Shown here piece after piece: positions 13,405 to 26,238 of a stretch of 64,000 bases of DNA. Source of the DNA: Distichodus sexfasciatus (Eukaryota; Chordata; Actinopteri; Characiformes; Distichodontidae). The notes beneath the pieces are model-generated. The model made no database searches, had not been told where the DNA came from, and was given only the letters and a program-made list of their open reading frames with translations. The position numbers were made by a program, and so were the translations under genes. Numbering within the stretch: the stretch's first letter is position 1; each line of letters opens with the position of its first letter. Location of the stretch: assembly GCA_032718565.1 (NCBI GenBank), contig JAVGVS010000022.1, positions 1,775,501 through 1,839,500 of the forward strand. Direction: 5' to 3'.

Positions 13405-13703
13405 TAAATAACTAGCCAGGGCGCATTTCCCAAAAGCATAATTGCTAATGTGTTGCTACCTATTTTAGGAACACTATGTTAGTTGCTAATGTATACTATG
13501 TACACTTTTGGCAGAACACCTGGTAATTGAGAATGTCCATCTTAGCAAAGAGTTTTTTGTAACGATTTTTTGCTGTTTTGCTACACTACATCACTATTTG
13601 TAAAAACAAGAAGCTAGATACTTTTAAAACTACAGCACTAAAATTTGCTTGGCTACTGAGATAGTACGGTTGCTACTTATAGTTAGCTACTCCCAACACT
13701 GAT
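13405..13703. repeat. Partial hAT-family copy beside the Ig4 exon
   Basis: Ends in AGTTAGCTACTCCCAACAC, the terminal motif of the GTGTTGGGGAG family, about 105 bp past the Ig4 donor. The left part (GCGCATTTCCCAAAAGCAT) belongs to another repeat, so this is a composite remnant. Confidence 0.5.
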
Positions 13704-13809
13704 GATAACTAATTGCTCGTTCTGGCGTGTGGATCCAGCTCTGGTGCCGCTGGACACGTAGAGAGGCGCAACGTCTGGCCGCTGCGGTCAGGATGTGTGT
13801 GAGGCTCAC

Positions 13810-14139
13810 CAGTGGTAGAAGAGATGTTGACGTCGATGCTGATCTCTGGGATGCCCCCGCCTCGCAGCGACGCCACACAAGTGTAGGTGCCAAAGTCGGT
13901 GAACTTCAGATCGATGATGTCCAGGTTAGTGGTGCCGGGGGAAATGTCAGGGTCGGTCTGGGTGATGACCATGCGCTCTGAGCTGCGCAGAGCCCGGCCG
14001 TTTTTCAGCCAGCTGAACTGCAGCTCCTCGGGAGGCGTGGCCTCCACCTGGCATGAGATCTTCACCTCACGCCCAATTTGGATGTTGTCATCGTTGTGGT
14101 ACGGGTCAGGCGTGATCCAGAAACGACCCTTTTTCAGTG
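13810..14139 (-). CDS. mdga2: mdga2 exon, Ig domain 4
   Basis: A 330-nt exon, phase 1 on both sides, codes for a full Ig domain of 109 residues plus split codons. It reads LKKGRFWITPDPYHNDDN, then KISCQVEA (first core cysteine, residue 29), FSWLKNGRALRSSERM (tryptophan 43), TQTDPDISPGTTNLDIIDL, DFGTYTC (second cysteine, 87), ASLRGGG and ends VNISSTT, where N-I-S is a glycosylation sequon. The SERMVITQTDPD and ASLxGGG pieces are MDGA2-like and differ from MDGA1. The acceptor is tttttcctgctctcattccag| and the donor G|GTGAGCC. There is no lesion, which implies selective constraint until recently. The phase-1 entry also fits directly onto the phase-1 exit of the Ig1b exon, so skipping Ig2 and Ig3 together would keep the frame. 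Confidence 0.95.
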
Positions 14140-14214
14140 CTGGAATGAGAGCAGGAAAAAAAATACTTTAGCATCCCGAATGAGAGATGAGGGTCGCAAC
14201 AGGGCTTCTACTGA

Positions 14215-14665
14215 CTTATAAAACTCTTATAACAGCACAGGTTTGGGGATTTTAAGATGGTCATTAGCTAGTTATTGTTGGTTTAAACTCGAATGAACAA
14301 TAACTAGACATTGACCATTATAATGTCCCAAAACTCTTACAGCAGGAGAGGTGATGGGATTTTATGACTGTCAATCGAGAATGAAAAAAAAATCCCAACA
14401 GCTCTCCTGCTGCAAGAGTTTCTGATGGTCAGTGACAGGTTATTGTTGGTTATTATCTATTGATTTACATAGACTTTAGAATTTTATGATCAATAAAATA
14501 ATCAATATGATCAATAAAGTATGGTCAATTTGTTATTGCTGACTTGAACTCAAACCAACAATAGCCAGCCACTGACCATCAGAAAATCCCAAAACTCTTA
14601 CAGCAGGAGAGGTGTTGGGATTTTTTGACAGTCAGTGGCTGGTTATTGTGGGTTTGGGTTCTAAA
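14215..14665. repeat. Complex inverted-repeat block upstream of Ig4 acceptor
   Basis: The unit AAAACTCTTACAGCAGGAGA with GGTGNTGGGATTTT occurs at about 14,330 and 14,592, and its inverse AATCCCAACAGCTCTCCTGC at about 14,390. ACTGACCATC/GATGGTCAGTGAC and CCAACAATA/TATTGTTGG arms are also repeated both ways. Probably nested copies of one MITE; able to form long hairpins in the pre-mRNA. Confidence 0.65.
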
Positions 14666-14694
14666 CAAAGGTAAAATTGATTTGGGCACCAAAC

Positions 14695-14820
14695 CACTAT
14701 GAAGGGGCCCAAGTGAGTGGTGAATGAATAGTCTAAGTGAGTCTGAGCAAGGCCCCTAACCACAAGCTGTGCAAGTAAGACTTACAATAGAAAATGTAAG
14801 TCACTTTGGATAAGAGTGAA
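14695..14820. repeat. Fish SINE/MITE tail fragment
   Basis: Contains AGCAAGGCCCCTAACCAC and AAATGTAAGTCACTTTGGAT, the AGTCxCTTTGGATAA motif common in teleost repeats. No clear ends. Confidence 0.4.
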
Positions 14821-16119
14821 AAAAAGAAAATGTCAAATCTCAAATCAAGCTGGACAAAATTAATATGTCCTTTCACTAGCTAACACAATCCCAGTTAAGC
14901 AATCTGTTGTTTTTCTCAATAGATTAGTCAAAAGTTTTAGTTCTTAGCTCATCATAAATAATATCAGTATACAAATGAGCTTCGCTGAAACGACTGTCAG
15001 TCCACCCTCGGAAACATATTCAGCCTTTTTGTAGTAGTTCGCATAAATCAAAAGTAACCCATCTGTATAATATCCTTTATTAAAAATCAAGTCTTCCATA
15101 GAAGCCTCTTACAACATGCCAACTCATCAATAAAACAATATTAAAGGCAGCAGTGCAGATGCATGACCTATTTTAAAGCATGATTTTAGCGACAGCCTGT
15201 TTTGCAATCACACCAATCTTCTGATAGCTATCTAAAGTCATTTTGCATGCAGGCTGTTTAAACAGTTCAGATGGGGCGCTGCATTTTATCTGGAAAACAA
15301 AAGCACAGTCAGAGCTGTGGAATCGTTTTATCTATTCCCCAGTGACATTATCAGGTTGAAATAAGGAGAAAGAAAAAAAAAGAAAACAAAAATAAGAGCG
15401 GCCTGTCAGAATCAAATACAGGAAATTGGGGGGAAAAAAAACATGGGGAGAAAGCCAAAGCAGCAAGGCACCTGTGAATGACACATTTCATCAAATGCTA
15501 TATGAGATCCGATTCCTTTGTTTCAAATCAATACCCCCCGCTAGGAACCTGAGGTCTGACGCATGTTGCAATAATGTCGACATGTTTCTACAGAACACTT
15601 CAATTTGTATGAGTAATTCATTTTCACCTGGGTCCCACGGTACAAAATGGTGTCAATGAACTGTAACACCACGGACGACAATGACCTTTTTCAAATCAAA
15701 TAAGAGGAATCGGAGACTCTCGCCACTTAATCATGTGTTAGCAGCTGTACCAGAGAGAGTTGTCTGAGGCAGCGAGGCTACAGAATTTAATTTAGTTCAA
15801 AGGAAAAATAAATAAAGTACTACAATAAGGGAATCAATATCAGCAACAGCAATCATATTTCACAGAACCAAGCATTACACTTTATTAATAATAGTAACAC
15901 AGAAAACAGGTGAGAGAAAAAAAAGTTCCTCTTTTCAGAAAAAGCAACATTCACACATGAATCCAGTCATAAACAAGTCTGTAGTATCCCTTCTGGCCAC
16001 TAGTGGTCTCCCTCTACTGTCTTGTCCTGTTTCCATCTATTTCATTTGCCCTAATGCATTGAGATGGAGTTGGAGGATGGAGTCCACCTTCGCGAAGATG
16101 GAAGCAAGAATCCATGATG

Positions 16120-16232
16120 TTTAGTAGTTAGCTACTTTTTCTTGGAAGTGTGTAATGTACAGTAGCTTGTCTGTAGCTTAGCTAGTTTTATTCATAAGTA
16201 GCTTGAACAGTTACTATATTAAAGTAGCATTC
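16120..16232. repeat. Fragment of the GTAGC-rich hAT family
   Basis: AGTTAGCTACTTTTTCTTGG, AGCTTAGCTAG and ACTATATTAAAGTAGC match the right half of the 20.2-kb element (GGTTAGCTACTTTTTCTCTG, ACTATATTAAA). Confidence 0.5.
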
Positions 16233-16599
16233 CCAATTCTGTTTGTTTGTCCCTGTTTGATTCTACCTTTCCCCCTTGTTTTCACCCGTGTTCTCCATGC
16301 TGTTTTCTGTGTTGTTTATGCATGTTGTTTTTTGGGTAGTTTCCAGTTTCAAGTTTACAAGTTCAAGTTTTGTTTCCCTTTTTGCTTAGTTTATAAAATC
16401 CTTAAGCGTAGCCTTCGATCCTGCCTCATCTTTACAGATGTAAAGACTTTACACATGATGACACTTTAGCTGTCATCATTATGTAAGATCTCAGCCCAGA
16501 CCAAGGGAGAACTCCACCTCATCAGAAAGGCCATCTGACCAGGACTCCAGTTCCAGACCTTCACAAGTACCACAGACTACTAGATCAGCGTCACCACAG

Positions 16600-16872
16600 T
16601 TTTAGCCCATCACATCCACATTACCAATATTTAAGGACTGTCAGTGCTACATACCAAGCGTTCTTTGTGTTTGTCTGCCTCGGTTTTGACCCTTGCTTTC
16701 GGTTTTTGGATTACCCCTCTGCTTCTGGCGATTTGGATTTGTTTGCTCTGTGGACTGTGTTTTTTGGTTCTGACCTCTGCCTAAATAAGCTCTTGGTTTT
16801 TGTCAATCTACCCCTGTGCCTGCGACCTGGTTCTGTCGACTCTGCGTTTGGGTTCACCTGCCGGTTGTTACA
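16600..16872 (+). repeat. Possible LTR or LINE 3' tail
   Basis: T/G-rich sequence with GGTTTTTGGATTACCCCTCT, TAAATAAGCTCTTGG (poly-A-signal-like) and CTACCCCTGTG, ending GGTTGTTACA. This pattern recurs in fish genomes as an LTR or LINE tail, but I cannot find matching boundaries. Weak call. Confidence 0.35.
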
Positions 16873-17524
16873 CATTACACATGTGTGCAGGAGCTGCTAG
16901 ATGAAATAAGGCAGTCACCTTGTCACAATCTCATTCTAAAAGCTATAGACAGTAAGACACCAGAAGACCTCTAACCTGTCAGAAGCCCTGCTACGATAGA
17001 GGTGGCACAGTAATACAAGTCGCTTTCAACGAGTGCAGCATACAACCGGTGACTCAGCCCAGAGCGGAATATGGAACAGACGTCAGGTCTTCATCCATTA
17101 CTCATTCTCCACCTGTAACCAAATCTCACAACCCAATGCACAGCTGTTTCCCAAAACACACTCTGGAGAACAAACAGCATTGTCCTTCCATCTGTGGCAC
17201 TGCACTGCCAATTGTGCTCAAGACGGGGAAATGATGAACAGAAAATGTTCACACTAAATTACTATTTTGGTATATTAGCATTTTAGTCTATTATTCAATT
17301 AAAGGTAAAACTGCTACATATGTATAAAGAAATTTATCAAAAGATTATATGTGATATCTCCAGACTACAGACCCTTGTGCCACCAAAAACATGTTGCATT
17401 TCTTGTTAGGTGTATATTTAGGACCAAAGATCATGTGTGCTTCAACCAAGTCTTTGTGAAGTATTGCCAAACTAGTTCTTTTACCAAACCATTCATTCTG
17501 TCTATTGAATTGTTTCTGATTATC

Positions 17525-17690
17525 AGAGGTGGAAAGAGTACTGAAAATTTGTACTCAAGTACAAGTACTGTTACATTGGTTAAAATGTACTCAATTACAA
17601 GTAAAAGTACTGGTGTTAAAAAAATACTTGAGTAAAAGTACAAAGTACTCTTCTCAAAAACTACTCAGAGTACTAATTACTTTTTAACCG
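17525..17690. repeat. AGTACTCAAGTA-type teleost repeat fragment
   Basis: GAGGTGGAAAGAGTACTGAA, ACTCAAGTACAAGTACTG and ACTTGAGTAAAAGTACAAAG resemble the frequent teleost hAT-type repeat of this sequence. The right end is not located. Confidence 0.5.
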
Positions 17691-20224
17691 ATGGATGTTT
17701 TATTGCGTCGTCAATAGCAGGCATTCGATTCGATTCACCAGTATAAAATATCTACGTTCATTTCTCAGATGAACAAGGTATAGAAAGCAAATTTGTTTTG
17801 TAAATAAATGTAGATATAAAGCAGGCATTTTGTTTGTTAAAACAATGACAAAAATGTTTTTGAACATGCATAGAACAGTTTAAACTTTTCCCAATACACT
17901 GCGAACAACAGGCAGGTAAGTGTCTTAAATTCTTAGACATAATAGCATTTCTGTCACACTTCACTTTCTGAACCTATTGTTCAGTTTCAGCAAGAGCTGC
18001 TTTTCTAAATTAAAAAACAGAGTCTATCCGGCTTCGTTTGGCTCCATTTTCTCCATTTTGGCTTCTTTTTAAAAAGTGATTTCAGTAGTGAAACGGGACT
18101 GCATGTCACTGACCATCTGCAATTAATTAAATTAACTAAAGCATCTGATCCTTACTCTGACTCAACTTTTGCTGTTTAGTACACATTGAAATTGAGTATC
18201 TGCAACTAAACCCAAGTCTGTAACTACTGTGCTCTATGAGATATCTAACACTGAATTATAAATTTCTAATGACTGATCAAGTGCATATTTCTTGCAGATA
18301 ACCATAACCATCTTTAAAGCCATCACCAATCAGATGAGGTTCTTCTGTGAGTGAAAACAGTTCGCGTTACCAAACCATTTTGCCAGGATGACAGAGAAGT
18401 TGCTGACACTTGCTCTCATGTCACTGCCTCAGTTTTGTGTTTTGTGAAGGGGCTGAATTCTGAGTGAACAGTGGATTTATTGTTGGTGCAGCGGAGGCAA
18501 ACTTCAAAGTGGCTGAGATCAAAGTGAACATGCCTGGTCCGGAGGAGAGCCAGGATAGAATCCATCAGGTGATGGGGAGGTGTTAACACCACCTGCCCTC
18601 GCAAACAAGAACTCATCCGGCCTCATTAAACTTCCATTAATACAGAATGGGGAGAAAAAGCAGAGCTTTGTCATTTGCTACATCCATATCTTCAGCCTGC
18701 CAAGACGGTACACTAGTTCCACTGCTCATTCATATCTTATAAGAACGCATCAGGTTTAGGATGGCACTGCCAAGAGCCCTTGTCGCAGCTGGGATTCCAG
18801 GCACAGAAATAGTCAGTCGGCGAACCTCCGGAATGGGGGTAAGTGGCTTAATGGGTAGGTATTCAAAAAAAGTCTACAATAGCAGGAATTTTAGCACTCC
18901 ACCCAAAGTGTGTGTGTGAGAGACGTCTACAACACAAGTAGGAAGCCTAAAAGCTTCCACATATCACATGCACCTAGACCTAAAATACAAGTTAACATAA
19001 CACCAACACAAATTCAGTATATATTATTGATGACATGTCTTCTGCTGGCTACTGTTCCTTTTTTTGCACTAGCTGGTACAGTCATAGAAGCAGTGTTTGG
19101 GCCAATAGAATGTGGGAAACATGCACAAAAGGAGTTTTAATACTGCCGCATGCAGACTGCTACCTATGGTTTGACGTAAACAGCGCATGATTAAATAAGA
19201 GAAATTGCATTCTCAGGATGCATGCAAATTCATTGTTTATCTATGCTCATGCACCTAATGCAGTTTAGGTGGCAGACGTTTAAGTACTTGGTGTCTGATG
19301 GATGGTTCTCATTATCACGGCCCAATGGCTTGTAACAGAGATGTGGCCTGTAGGATAAAAGCACACTGTCCTCCTGCTTAACAATATTCAGGGAGATACG
19401 GAGAGTACCATATTACTACTCCAGTGTAATATTCCATTGTGCCTCCAGAAAGTTGCAGAGCAGTAATTCAGATCTTACACCATTAAATAAATTAATGGGT
19501 GCGATCTACTTAGAATACAGAACCTCATATTCCTGGTCATAAAGTGTGACAAAAAGCCCTAATACACAAGAGGCAAAATTATGCTTGATTAAAGAACAAA
19601 AACACTGTCTCAGCTCAGTACAGACTAATGATTTTAACATAGATCTAGTGAATTGCACTAACCACCGCTAGACAAAAATAAAATAAGCCATAGAGGTTAT
19701 AGATACTTATACGAATTATTATACTAGCATTGTGCTATATTATCAAAGATGGCCATCACAGCTAAATGGGCCAGCATGAAACTGGTATGAACAATATGGG
19801 CCAAAACTAATGGGATCACATCATTAATGCACATGAACACAGTCCCATTAATCTGATTTCAAGAAAAAATATTTGGCAGGAAGCAGAGTGTGCTTAATCC
19901 ATGCCTGAAGGAGGTGTCCGTCTTTTCCTCCTGTTATTTCTCTCTCCCTGCCTCTCTGTCTTTCAGTTTTAGTCATTCTCCACTCAGTTGAGAGAGCCTC
20001 TGTGCCTGACCTTGCAGTTTTTAACCAGTGTGTTTGTGAGCTGACCCCTAGGTTCTGCCCACGTAATCAGCATGTACAGCTTAGCGTGCTCCACAGGGAC
20101 AGATGGCTGTCTCTACCTGAATCCTGATTTTAGTCAAGGGTACATGAATGGAAAAAGAGGGAAAGACAGTGACAAACATGACACTCTCCTACCGTTTGCT
20201 GCTCCAGTGTGAATACATGCACAC

Positions 20225-20673
20225 CAGTGTTGGGGAGTAGATGACTACAAGTAGAGACGTTACTAACTTTTTCCAGCAGCTTATCTGTAGTGAAGCTACT
20301 TTTAAAAACTGTAACTTTAAATGTGACTACTTTCTTTTACAAGTAGTGATGTAGTGTGTTGTTACATCTTTACAAAAAAGAAAATAAGGATATTTTCAAC
20401 TACCAGGTGTTTCTGATTGGTGTTGAATTGGCAGAAGTGGCATCTGCCTGTCAGGCACACACTCAGTACATCACAGCATGCTCTTGGCAACTGCATGATG
20501 GAGTTGGAGGATGGACTCCACCATGGCGAAGATTGAAGCATAACTCTGTGACTGTGAAGTAAGTTCTGATGTGGTTAGCTACTTTTTCTCTGTAGCTAGT
20601 AGTGTAGATAACTACTATATTAAATCAGAAACTTGGCTGCAACTTTTAATCTTAAGTAGCTTCCCCAACACTG
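20225..20673. mobile_element. hAT-type MITE, GTGTTGGGGAG family, 8-bp duplication
   Basis: Ends CAGTGTTGGGGAGTAG and the reverse of CAGTGTTGGGGAAGCTAC. Flanks ATGCACAC (20,217-20,224) and ATGCACAT (20,674-20,681) match 7 of 8. About 449 bp, non-coding. This is the cleanest copy of the family in the window. Confidence 0.85.
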
Positions 20674-21734
20674 ATGCACATGCTGAAATACGTGCACACA
20701 TTATCACGCTGTCATCTTCTTCATGCACGCTCTATCTGTCTTCCTCTCCCTCTCTCCTTCCTCAAGGGTTTTCTTTTACAAAAAATACGTAAGTGTGGCC
20801 ATCATCTCTTCTGCGCCTGACCTCCTTATCGCTCATTGCAGACAAATCCCAACACGTTCCGGAGGCAACTGCAACGAAGACACATCACGTCACAGGACCC
20901 CGAAAGCACCAGACGCGTGTCCAATCTGCCCACTCTGCCCCTGCCCATTTCGACAGCTCTTTACAGATGGAAAATCATGCCACTCGTGCCCATGCCCCGG
21001 TCCAAAGCAAACCCTGACGGACGCCACGCGCATGTTGATATACAAGCTGGGTGCAAGCTTTTAACAAATCGCACAGCGTGAGAAAGATTGGCTTTGCTCT
21101 TTGTTCCTTCTGTTTGCTTGCGAACTCAAATATCAGCAGCAGGGGATCCCCGGCTCTCCATAAATAACGCCGCACCTCCCCATGCCGAGCCAGAGGCCAT
21201 CAGCGCCTTTTATCTGACTCGAACAACTGACTTTTCGTTTGTAAAAAGCGCACACCTTAACGTCGTCTGGAGTATCCGGGAGGAATTGTCGAGCAAGACA
21301 CGCTGAGCATGAGGGTTTGATACGGATCCTTTGATTCCAACCGTGCGCCTCTTTTCCTCAACGTCAGGGAGCAGAGTAGAAAACCCACACCGCTTTAAAA
21401 GGTGCGAGTCAAACTAACTTGAAACGGGAAAAGGGGATCTCTTCCAAGTGCAGCATTTCCGTAGACAAAAGGAGCAGACGTGGCTGGTGTTGTACAAGAG
21501 CCTTGAAAACATTTGAAGATGTGAGATGGAAAACGATGGTGGCACAGAGGCTGGTCTTGTCACAAGCTCCTGGTGGAGCTCATCACCAATCTGTACACCA
21601 ACTTGAAAAATTATTTTGCAGTCTTTGGTTTATAAGGCAAGTGGCATGACAGAGATGATTGTTACTCATGGTTGATCAAAAATAGATAGCAACAATATAG
21701 ATAGCTTTGGGACAGTAGCAACAATATAGATAGC

Positions 21735-21930
21735 TTTGGCCCCGTGATCGGAAGATCACCGGTTTGAATCCCGACCGGTAATGGTATCACTGAAGTACTC
21801 ATAAGTAAGGTACCGTCCCCATGTCAGCTGCCCACTGCTCCTTCATGGATGGGTCAAATGTAGAGGTTACATTCTGTTATGGTGCACTGCATGCTGTGCT
21901 GTGTTCACAATGATAAATAAACACTTTCAA
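21735..21930 (+). mobile_element. tRNA-derived SINE copy, 5'-truncated
   Basis: Same family as 8,272. It starts near box B (GATCACCGGTTTGAATCCCG) and continues to GTGTTCACAATGATAAATAA. The box A half is missing. Confidence 0.8.
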
Positions 21931-22324
21931 TTTGCTTTGTTCCCTGCCAGTATGAGGGGTAGTCGTCCTCAATCTTAGGTTTTTTAACAGTCACCAGATC
22001 TGTGAGTTACGGTTGTTTAATTTTAGTGTGACGTTACGTTTAAAAAAAATAAAAGGAATATTCATTCAATATTTAGTTGCACCAATTGTATTAAATAAAA
22101 AAACAAAAACAAAAAACAACATGCAATAAGAGTGTGCATTTTTTGTTTATCCAAAAATGGAAAATGGAAAATCGTAAAAACGACTCAGTATTGGATTCTT
22201 CATTTTGGTTTTGGAAACAAATATTGAAAAAAGAAATTCTTGGGTTTTGATTTTGGTCTTTTGGTTGAACAAATGATATTCAGATCATTGTCCGGTTTTC
22301 TCCCCACTCTGCCTGATCTTATTA

Positions 22325-22343
22325 GCGAGAGAGAGAGAGAGAT
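22325..22343. repeat. (GA)n microsatellite
   Basis: Run of GAGAGAGAGAGAGAGAGA next to GATGGAACAG. Confidence 0.8.
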
Positions 22344-23238
22344 GGAACAGAAAAGCCAAACATGACTGTCTGAGGTGTGCTCCACCAGACTCAAATGGCA
22401 GCAAAAATTGACCTGCTTTTGGAGACGAGTCTGGCTCCTCTCATCCAAAGGAAGGATCATGATGAAGGGCTTGTGTGAGCCAGGAGCACACTGAGACAGT
22501 GGAGAAAAGGGCCAAGCTGAAAGTCATCCCAGGCTGTCGGGAAGTGTGGACAGAAAAGCCACCATCTGCTGAGGCAAGATCTGCCCAAACACAGACAGGC
22601 CTTTTGGCAACACAACCCTGTGAGGGCTTTTCAAGGACTGGCGTGATAAACAACAAGAGAGAGCGAGGAAGTCGCACACACACACATGCACGATTACATA
22701 TGCACACGGACCAAAATACACATGCACAGTGTCACACAAGCACAGAAAACTGCTCACAAGCAGAGTGTGAAGGCACTCATATTAAAACTTCATATATTTA
22801 AAGGTATGAAACTACTCATTAGGTATAAATGAAAGGTTCTTGCTGTTTAAACTAACAGATGACAAGACACATCTGTTAATTTGTCATGTTTGTGTGAGTG
22901 TTTCTGTTTAATTTAAAGACAAAAGAGATTTTAGATGACATAAACGCCAGGTGATTGGTCTTGCTTTAAAATACAAAGGTATATAAAGACATAAAGGATG
23001 TTTTTGGGATGCTTAAGGAACAACCTGATCTTAGTATGACCTGCTGAGATGCTACTAGAATTCTGCTCGGGGAGACTGGGCTGCTGCAAGTCGTTGACGA
23101 AGTCACTCAAAATGCATTGACATCAATGTTTTTAACCAATGAATGGGGCTTAACTGTAATGTGACCGCTGCATTTGTCCCAGCCATGAATGAGCATTTGG
23201 CAGCTCTATCAGTGTCTGAGGAACACTGCCTTGGGGAT

Positions 23239-23239
23239 G

Positions 23240-23315
<76 letters not shown>

Positions 23316-23316
23316 G
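23239..23316. repeat. (AAT)n microsatellite
   Basis: About 25 AAT units with one ATATAAT interruption near 23,280. Confidence 0.95.
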
Positions 23317-23426
23317 AACAAATATTATTTTGTATAAAATATATTTTTAGGTATGGGTCACTGAACCAGATGCTGACTGAATGAAATAAAGGAACCTTTA
23401 AGTGAATTTAAGTGAATTTGTTATTG

Positions 23427-23765
23427 AGCGGTGGCACAGTGGCACAGTGTTTAGCACTGCCGCCTTGCAAGAAGGTTCTGGGCTCGCTGGTGGAGTGTGG
23501 AGTTTGCATGCTCTCCCCGTGTTTGTGAGGGTTTTCTATGGTTTTCCCTCCCACAGTGCAAAAGTATGCACAATGGGTTGATTAATTGTTGATTCTTCAT
23601 TGGACCATAACGTGTGACTGAGAGTGTGTGATTGTGTGAGTGTGCATGCCCTGCAGTTCGTTGGAACCCGCCTAGGGTTGGTCCCCACCTCGCACCTGTA
23701 GTCCCGTGATAGGCGGTCCCCGCTACCGCGATAGGGATTACGGGTTCAGAAAATGAAATGAAATT
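23427..23765 (+). mobile_element. DANA/Mermaid-like SINE copy
   Basis: Same family as the copy at 53.3 kb: GGTGGCACAGTGG head, AGTTTGCATGCTCTCCCCGTG, TTTTCCCTCCCACAGTGCAAAA and a GGGATTACGGGTT 3' part. It is more diverged, with several small deletions. Confidence 0.85.
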
Positions 23766-23820
23766 ATGTGTCGTGGCAGACACACACCACAGCTGTACAC
23801 AGTGCACCACAATGAAACGT

Positions 23821-23892
23821 CATTCATTCATTATCAGAACAACTTAATCCCTATCGGGATTGCAGGGACCGGAGCCTATCCTGGGATCTGAA
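23821..23892 (-). mobile_element. DANA/Mermaid-like SINE 3' fragment
   Basis: Minus-strand 3' end of the same family: CATTCATTCATTATC tail, ATCCCTATCGGGATTGCAGG and GGAGCCTATCCTGGGA. Only the last ~70 bp are present, next to the plus-strand copy. Confidence 0.65.
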
Positions 23893-25590
23893 GTGTAAAA
23901 GCAGGACAACTTTTTATAGACACACACACCTCCCAATCACCATAAATTCATCTTAAGGCCAAGCTTTTGACTGCAAAAGTGGCCACAACATCATAAAGTA
24001 TTAGACTTGCTGGTCGTTAACAACAGTGCTATTGTTTCTATTGTTTCTTCTACCTTGCATGCAGAGCTCTGTATACCATTTCTTGACTAATAACAGATTC
24101 AGTTCAGAAGTTAGTGATTAGCCTGACGGCCTTCATTTAATTGCTGTAATTGGCCATTCTTCTTCAAAGTACTTACAATATTATACTGGGCCTTGCCCTT
24201 CCCAAACAAATAGGGTCATGCTACAAATGTGATACCCCATATCCATGCTCAGTGCAATATATGATACTCTGTTCCCTTATTTTAGGCCAGATTTGATAGT
24301 CACACTGAATTACAGACACAGCAGTCTACTGTGTAGTCCCCCATTCGCTTTAACTTGTTGAGTCAAAGATGAAGTAAATGGGAGATTTGTCATAACTAAA
24401 AGGACCAATGATTATCTGTTCAAATATGGAGCAATAAAATGAACAGTTCTTTGAGAAATCAAACAAAGTTTTTCTGGTCAAGGTGGCTCAGAGATAATGC
24501 TCAATACCACAGTTTCATCTCTTACCCCTGTGTGTGTATGTGCACACTTTATTTAACAAATTTTTGGCTTGTTACTGTACTGCTCTAAATGTTAATGCAC
24601 TAGCAATAATTGAGCATTGACTATACATTATCTTTCAGCATGTGCTAAATGATCAGCAGCAAGATCATTATGGGGACATTTAGAAATGTGGTCAGTGATG
24701 GATGACTTTTTTTGGGGGGGGGCTAAAAAATCTCTGCAATGTCTCTTTTATCCTCCATGTGTCTATAAAATAAGCAGTAAAGTTTCATTTGACTTTTGCA
24801 GCATTATACTTCTTTTAGCTGTACGACTGATGGCACAGTGAGGTTGTGCAATCTGTCGGCCCGCACAGTGGACCGAGCCGCATGTTGTTAACATTTCTTA
24901 ATGATGTGGTGAAGAAACTGCTGCTCTTATCCAAGGACTGAGTGAAAACACAAACTAAAATCTCTGACAGACCAGCAAGTGCAGTAGCCAGTTCAGAGAT
25001 TTAAATGATTTTTTTTATTTTCACTTCAGACCAGACTCTCATTTTTTTTACTGTTGCCTGGCCAGGTTCTTACCTTTTCATGCTATAAGAGAAAAATGTC
25101 TGTATGCTGTAGTTCCTTTAAAGCTTAGACAGCTCTATTTCTATTCACTGCACCAACGAAGCTGTATATTTTAGAACAATGTAAATTCTTGGCTTTTCTC
25201 ATAAACTAACTTTATTTTAACTACAATAATGCATGCGCACAATACATTACACAAATGTTTAAGGCATGAGGATAAATAATTGTTTAGATGATTGATTAAC
25301 AGATTTAAAAATTTTGATGTTTAGTACAATTTTTGGTAATAGCAGCTTGAACCTATAAGAATGCCCTATAGAATAGAATATATTTGCCTTTTGAATATTT
25401 TACAGGGTAAAAAACAGCCTTTTACTACAGCTACAGCGCTGCAAACAGCAGCATTTTCAACAGCGTAAAAGAACACCAGTATATTACAGCGCTGCAAAAA
25501 ACAGCGTTTTTAACATAAAAACATTTAACAACTGGTGCTTTACCATTAATTGTGTCAAAATATATGCAAATTGTGGCAGCTTTAGCATTC

Positions 25591-26238
25591 CATATGTGAC
25601 CCTCCACGGCAAAACCAGTTGCTTGTAGCAAATTTTCAAATTGGGGTTATTATGTTTTCATGAAGGCATATATCAAGCTAAAAGCGATACACCTCTGCCA
25701 GATAGATGGACAACAGGCTGAGATATCTAAAATGAGTCAGGGTTTCTCCTGTCGCATCATTTGACGGAAAATCTGCCTTTGAAGTTGACTATCGCCGTAA
25801 CACTCATTTACTTGGTGGTTAAGCTTCTTTGTATTTGTATTTTACAGTAGCCTACGCTGCATTCACAGCCACACGGATAGCCTACCCGGCGTTAGAGTTA
25901 ACTGAACTACAAGGAAGCGAAGATGATTCAGGAAAATATCTTCCGCTTCAACAGGATGGATTTACGCCAATACTACTGAGTAGAAGCAGTCAAAACAAAG
26001 AAACTTTAACATTCTGCTGGAATTGAATTCCTGCGCCTCGAAAGTCCGCGTTTTAGGATGGAAAGAGTGCAGTTTTTTCAGCTGAAATTTATTCACAACA
26101 GTACAATATGAGCCTTCCTGTTTCCAAAACACTAAAAACAAAAAATCCAAAATTTTACCCACGCAACATAAACGGTCATTTTTCTCGGAAACCTCCGTTG
26201 CGACCAGCGACTGGTTTTGCCGTGGAGGGTCACATATG
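25591..26238. mobile_element. MITE with 28-bp perfect terminal inverted repeats
   Basis: A 648-bp element. The first 28 bp (CATATGTGACCCTCCACGGC and on to 25,618) are an exact reverse complement of the last 28 bp (26,211-26,238), including the palindromic CATATG at each extreme, which may be duplicated target. Predicted ORFs inside (for example 25,829-26,026) have no recognisable motif and look incidental. Confidence 0.8.

Larger units (their letters stand above)
1..13809 (-). other. mdga2: mdga2 intron after the Ig4 exon (runs off the window)
   Basis: The intron begins GTGAGCC at the Ig4 donor and continues past position 1 to the unseen Ig5 exon. I see no coding exon in it. It contains a 5S-derived SINE, two LINE 3' ends, a tRNA-derived SINE, a 396-bp MITE with good TIRs, a hAT element with another MITE nested inside, and AT-rich repeat debris between 1,190 and 1,890. 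The stretches 1-1,150, 4,450-8,270 (apart from the tract at 5,235-5,440) and 10,490-12,470 hold no gene or repeat that I can name. Confidence 0.85.

Noticed and set aside
13810..14139. Assignment to mdga1 instead of mdga2
   Set aside because: ITQTDPD-SPGTTNLDIIDL and ASLxGGG are MDGA2-type; MDGA1 differs clearly at these positions as I recall it.
23239..23316. Tandem repeats as a CRISPR array
   Set aside because: Simple trinucleotide runs with no unique spacers, in a vertebrate context.
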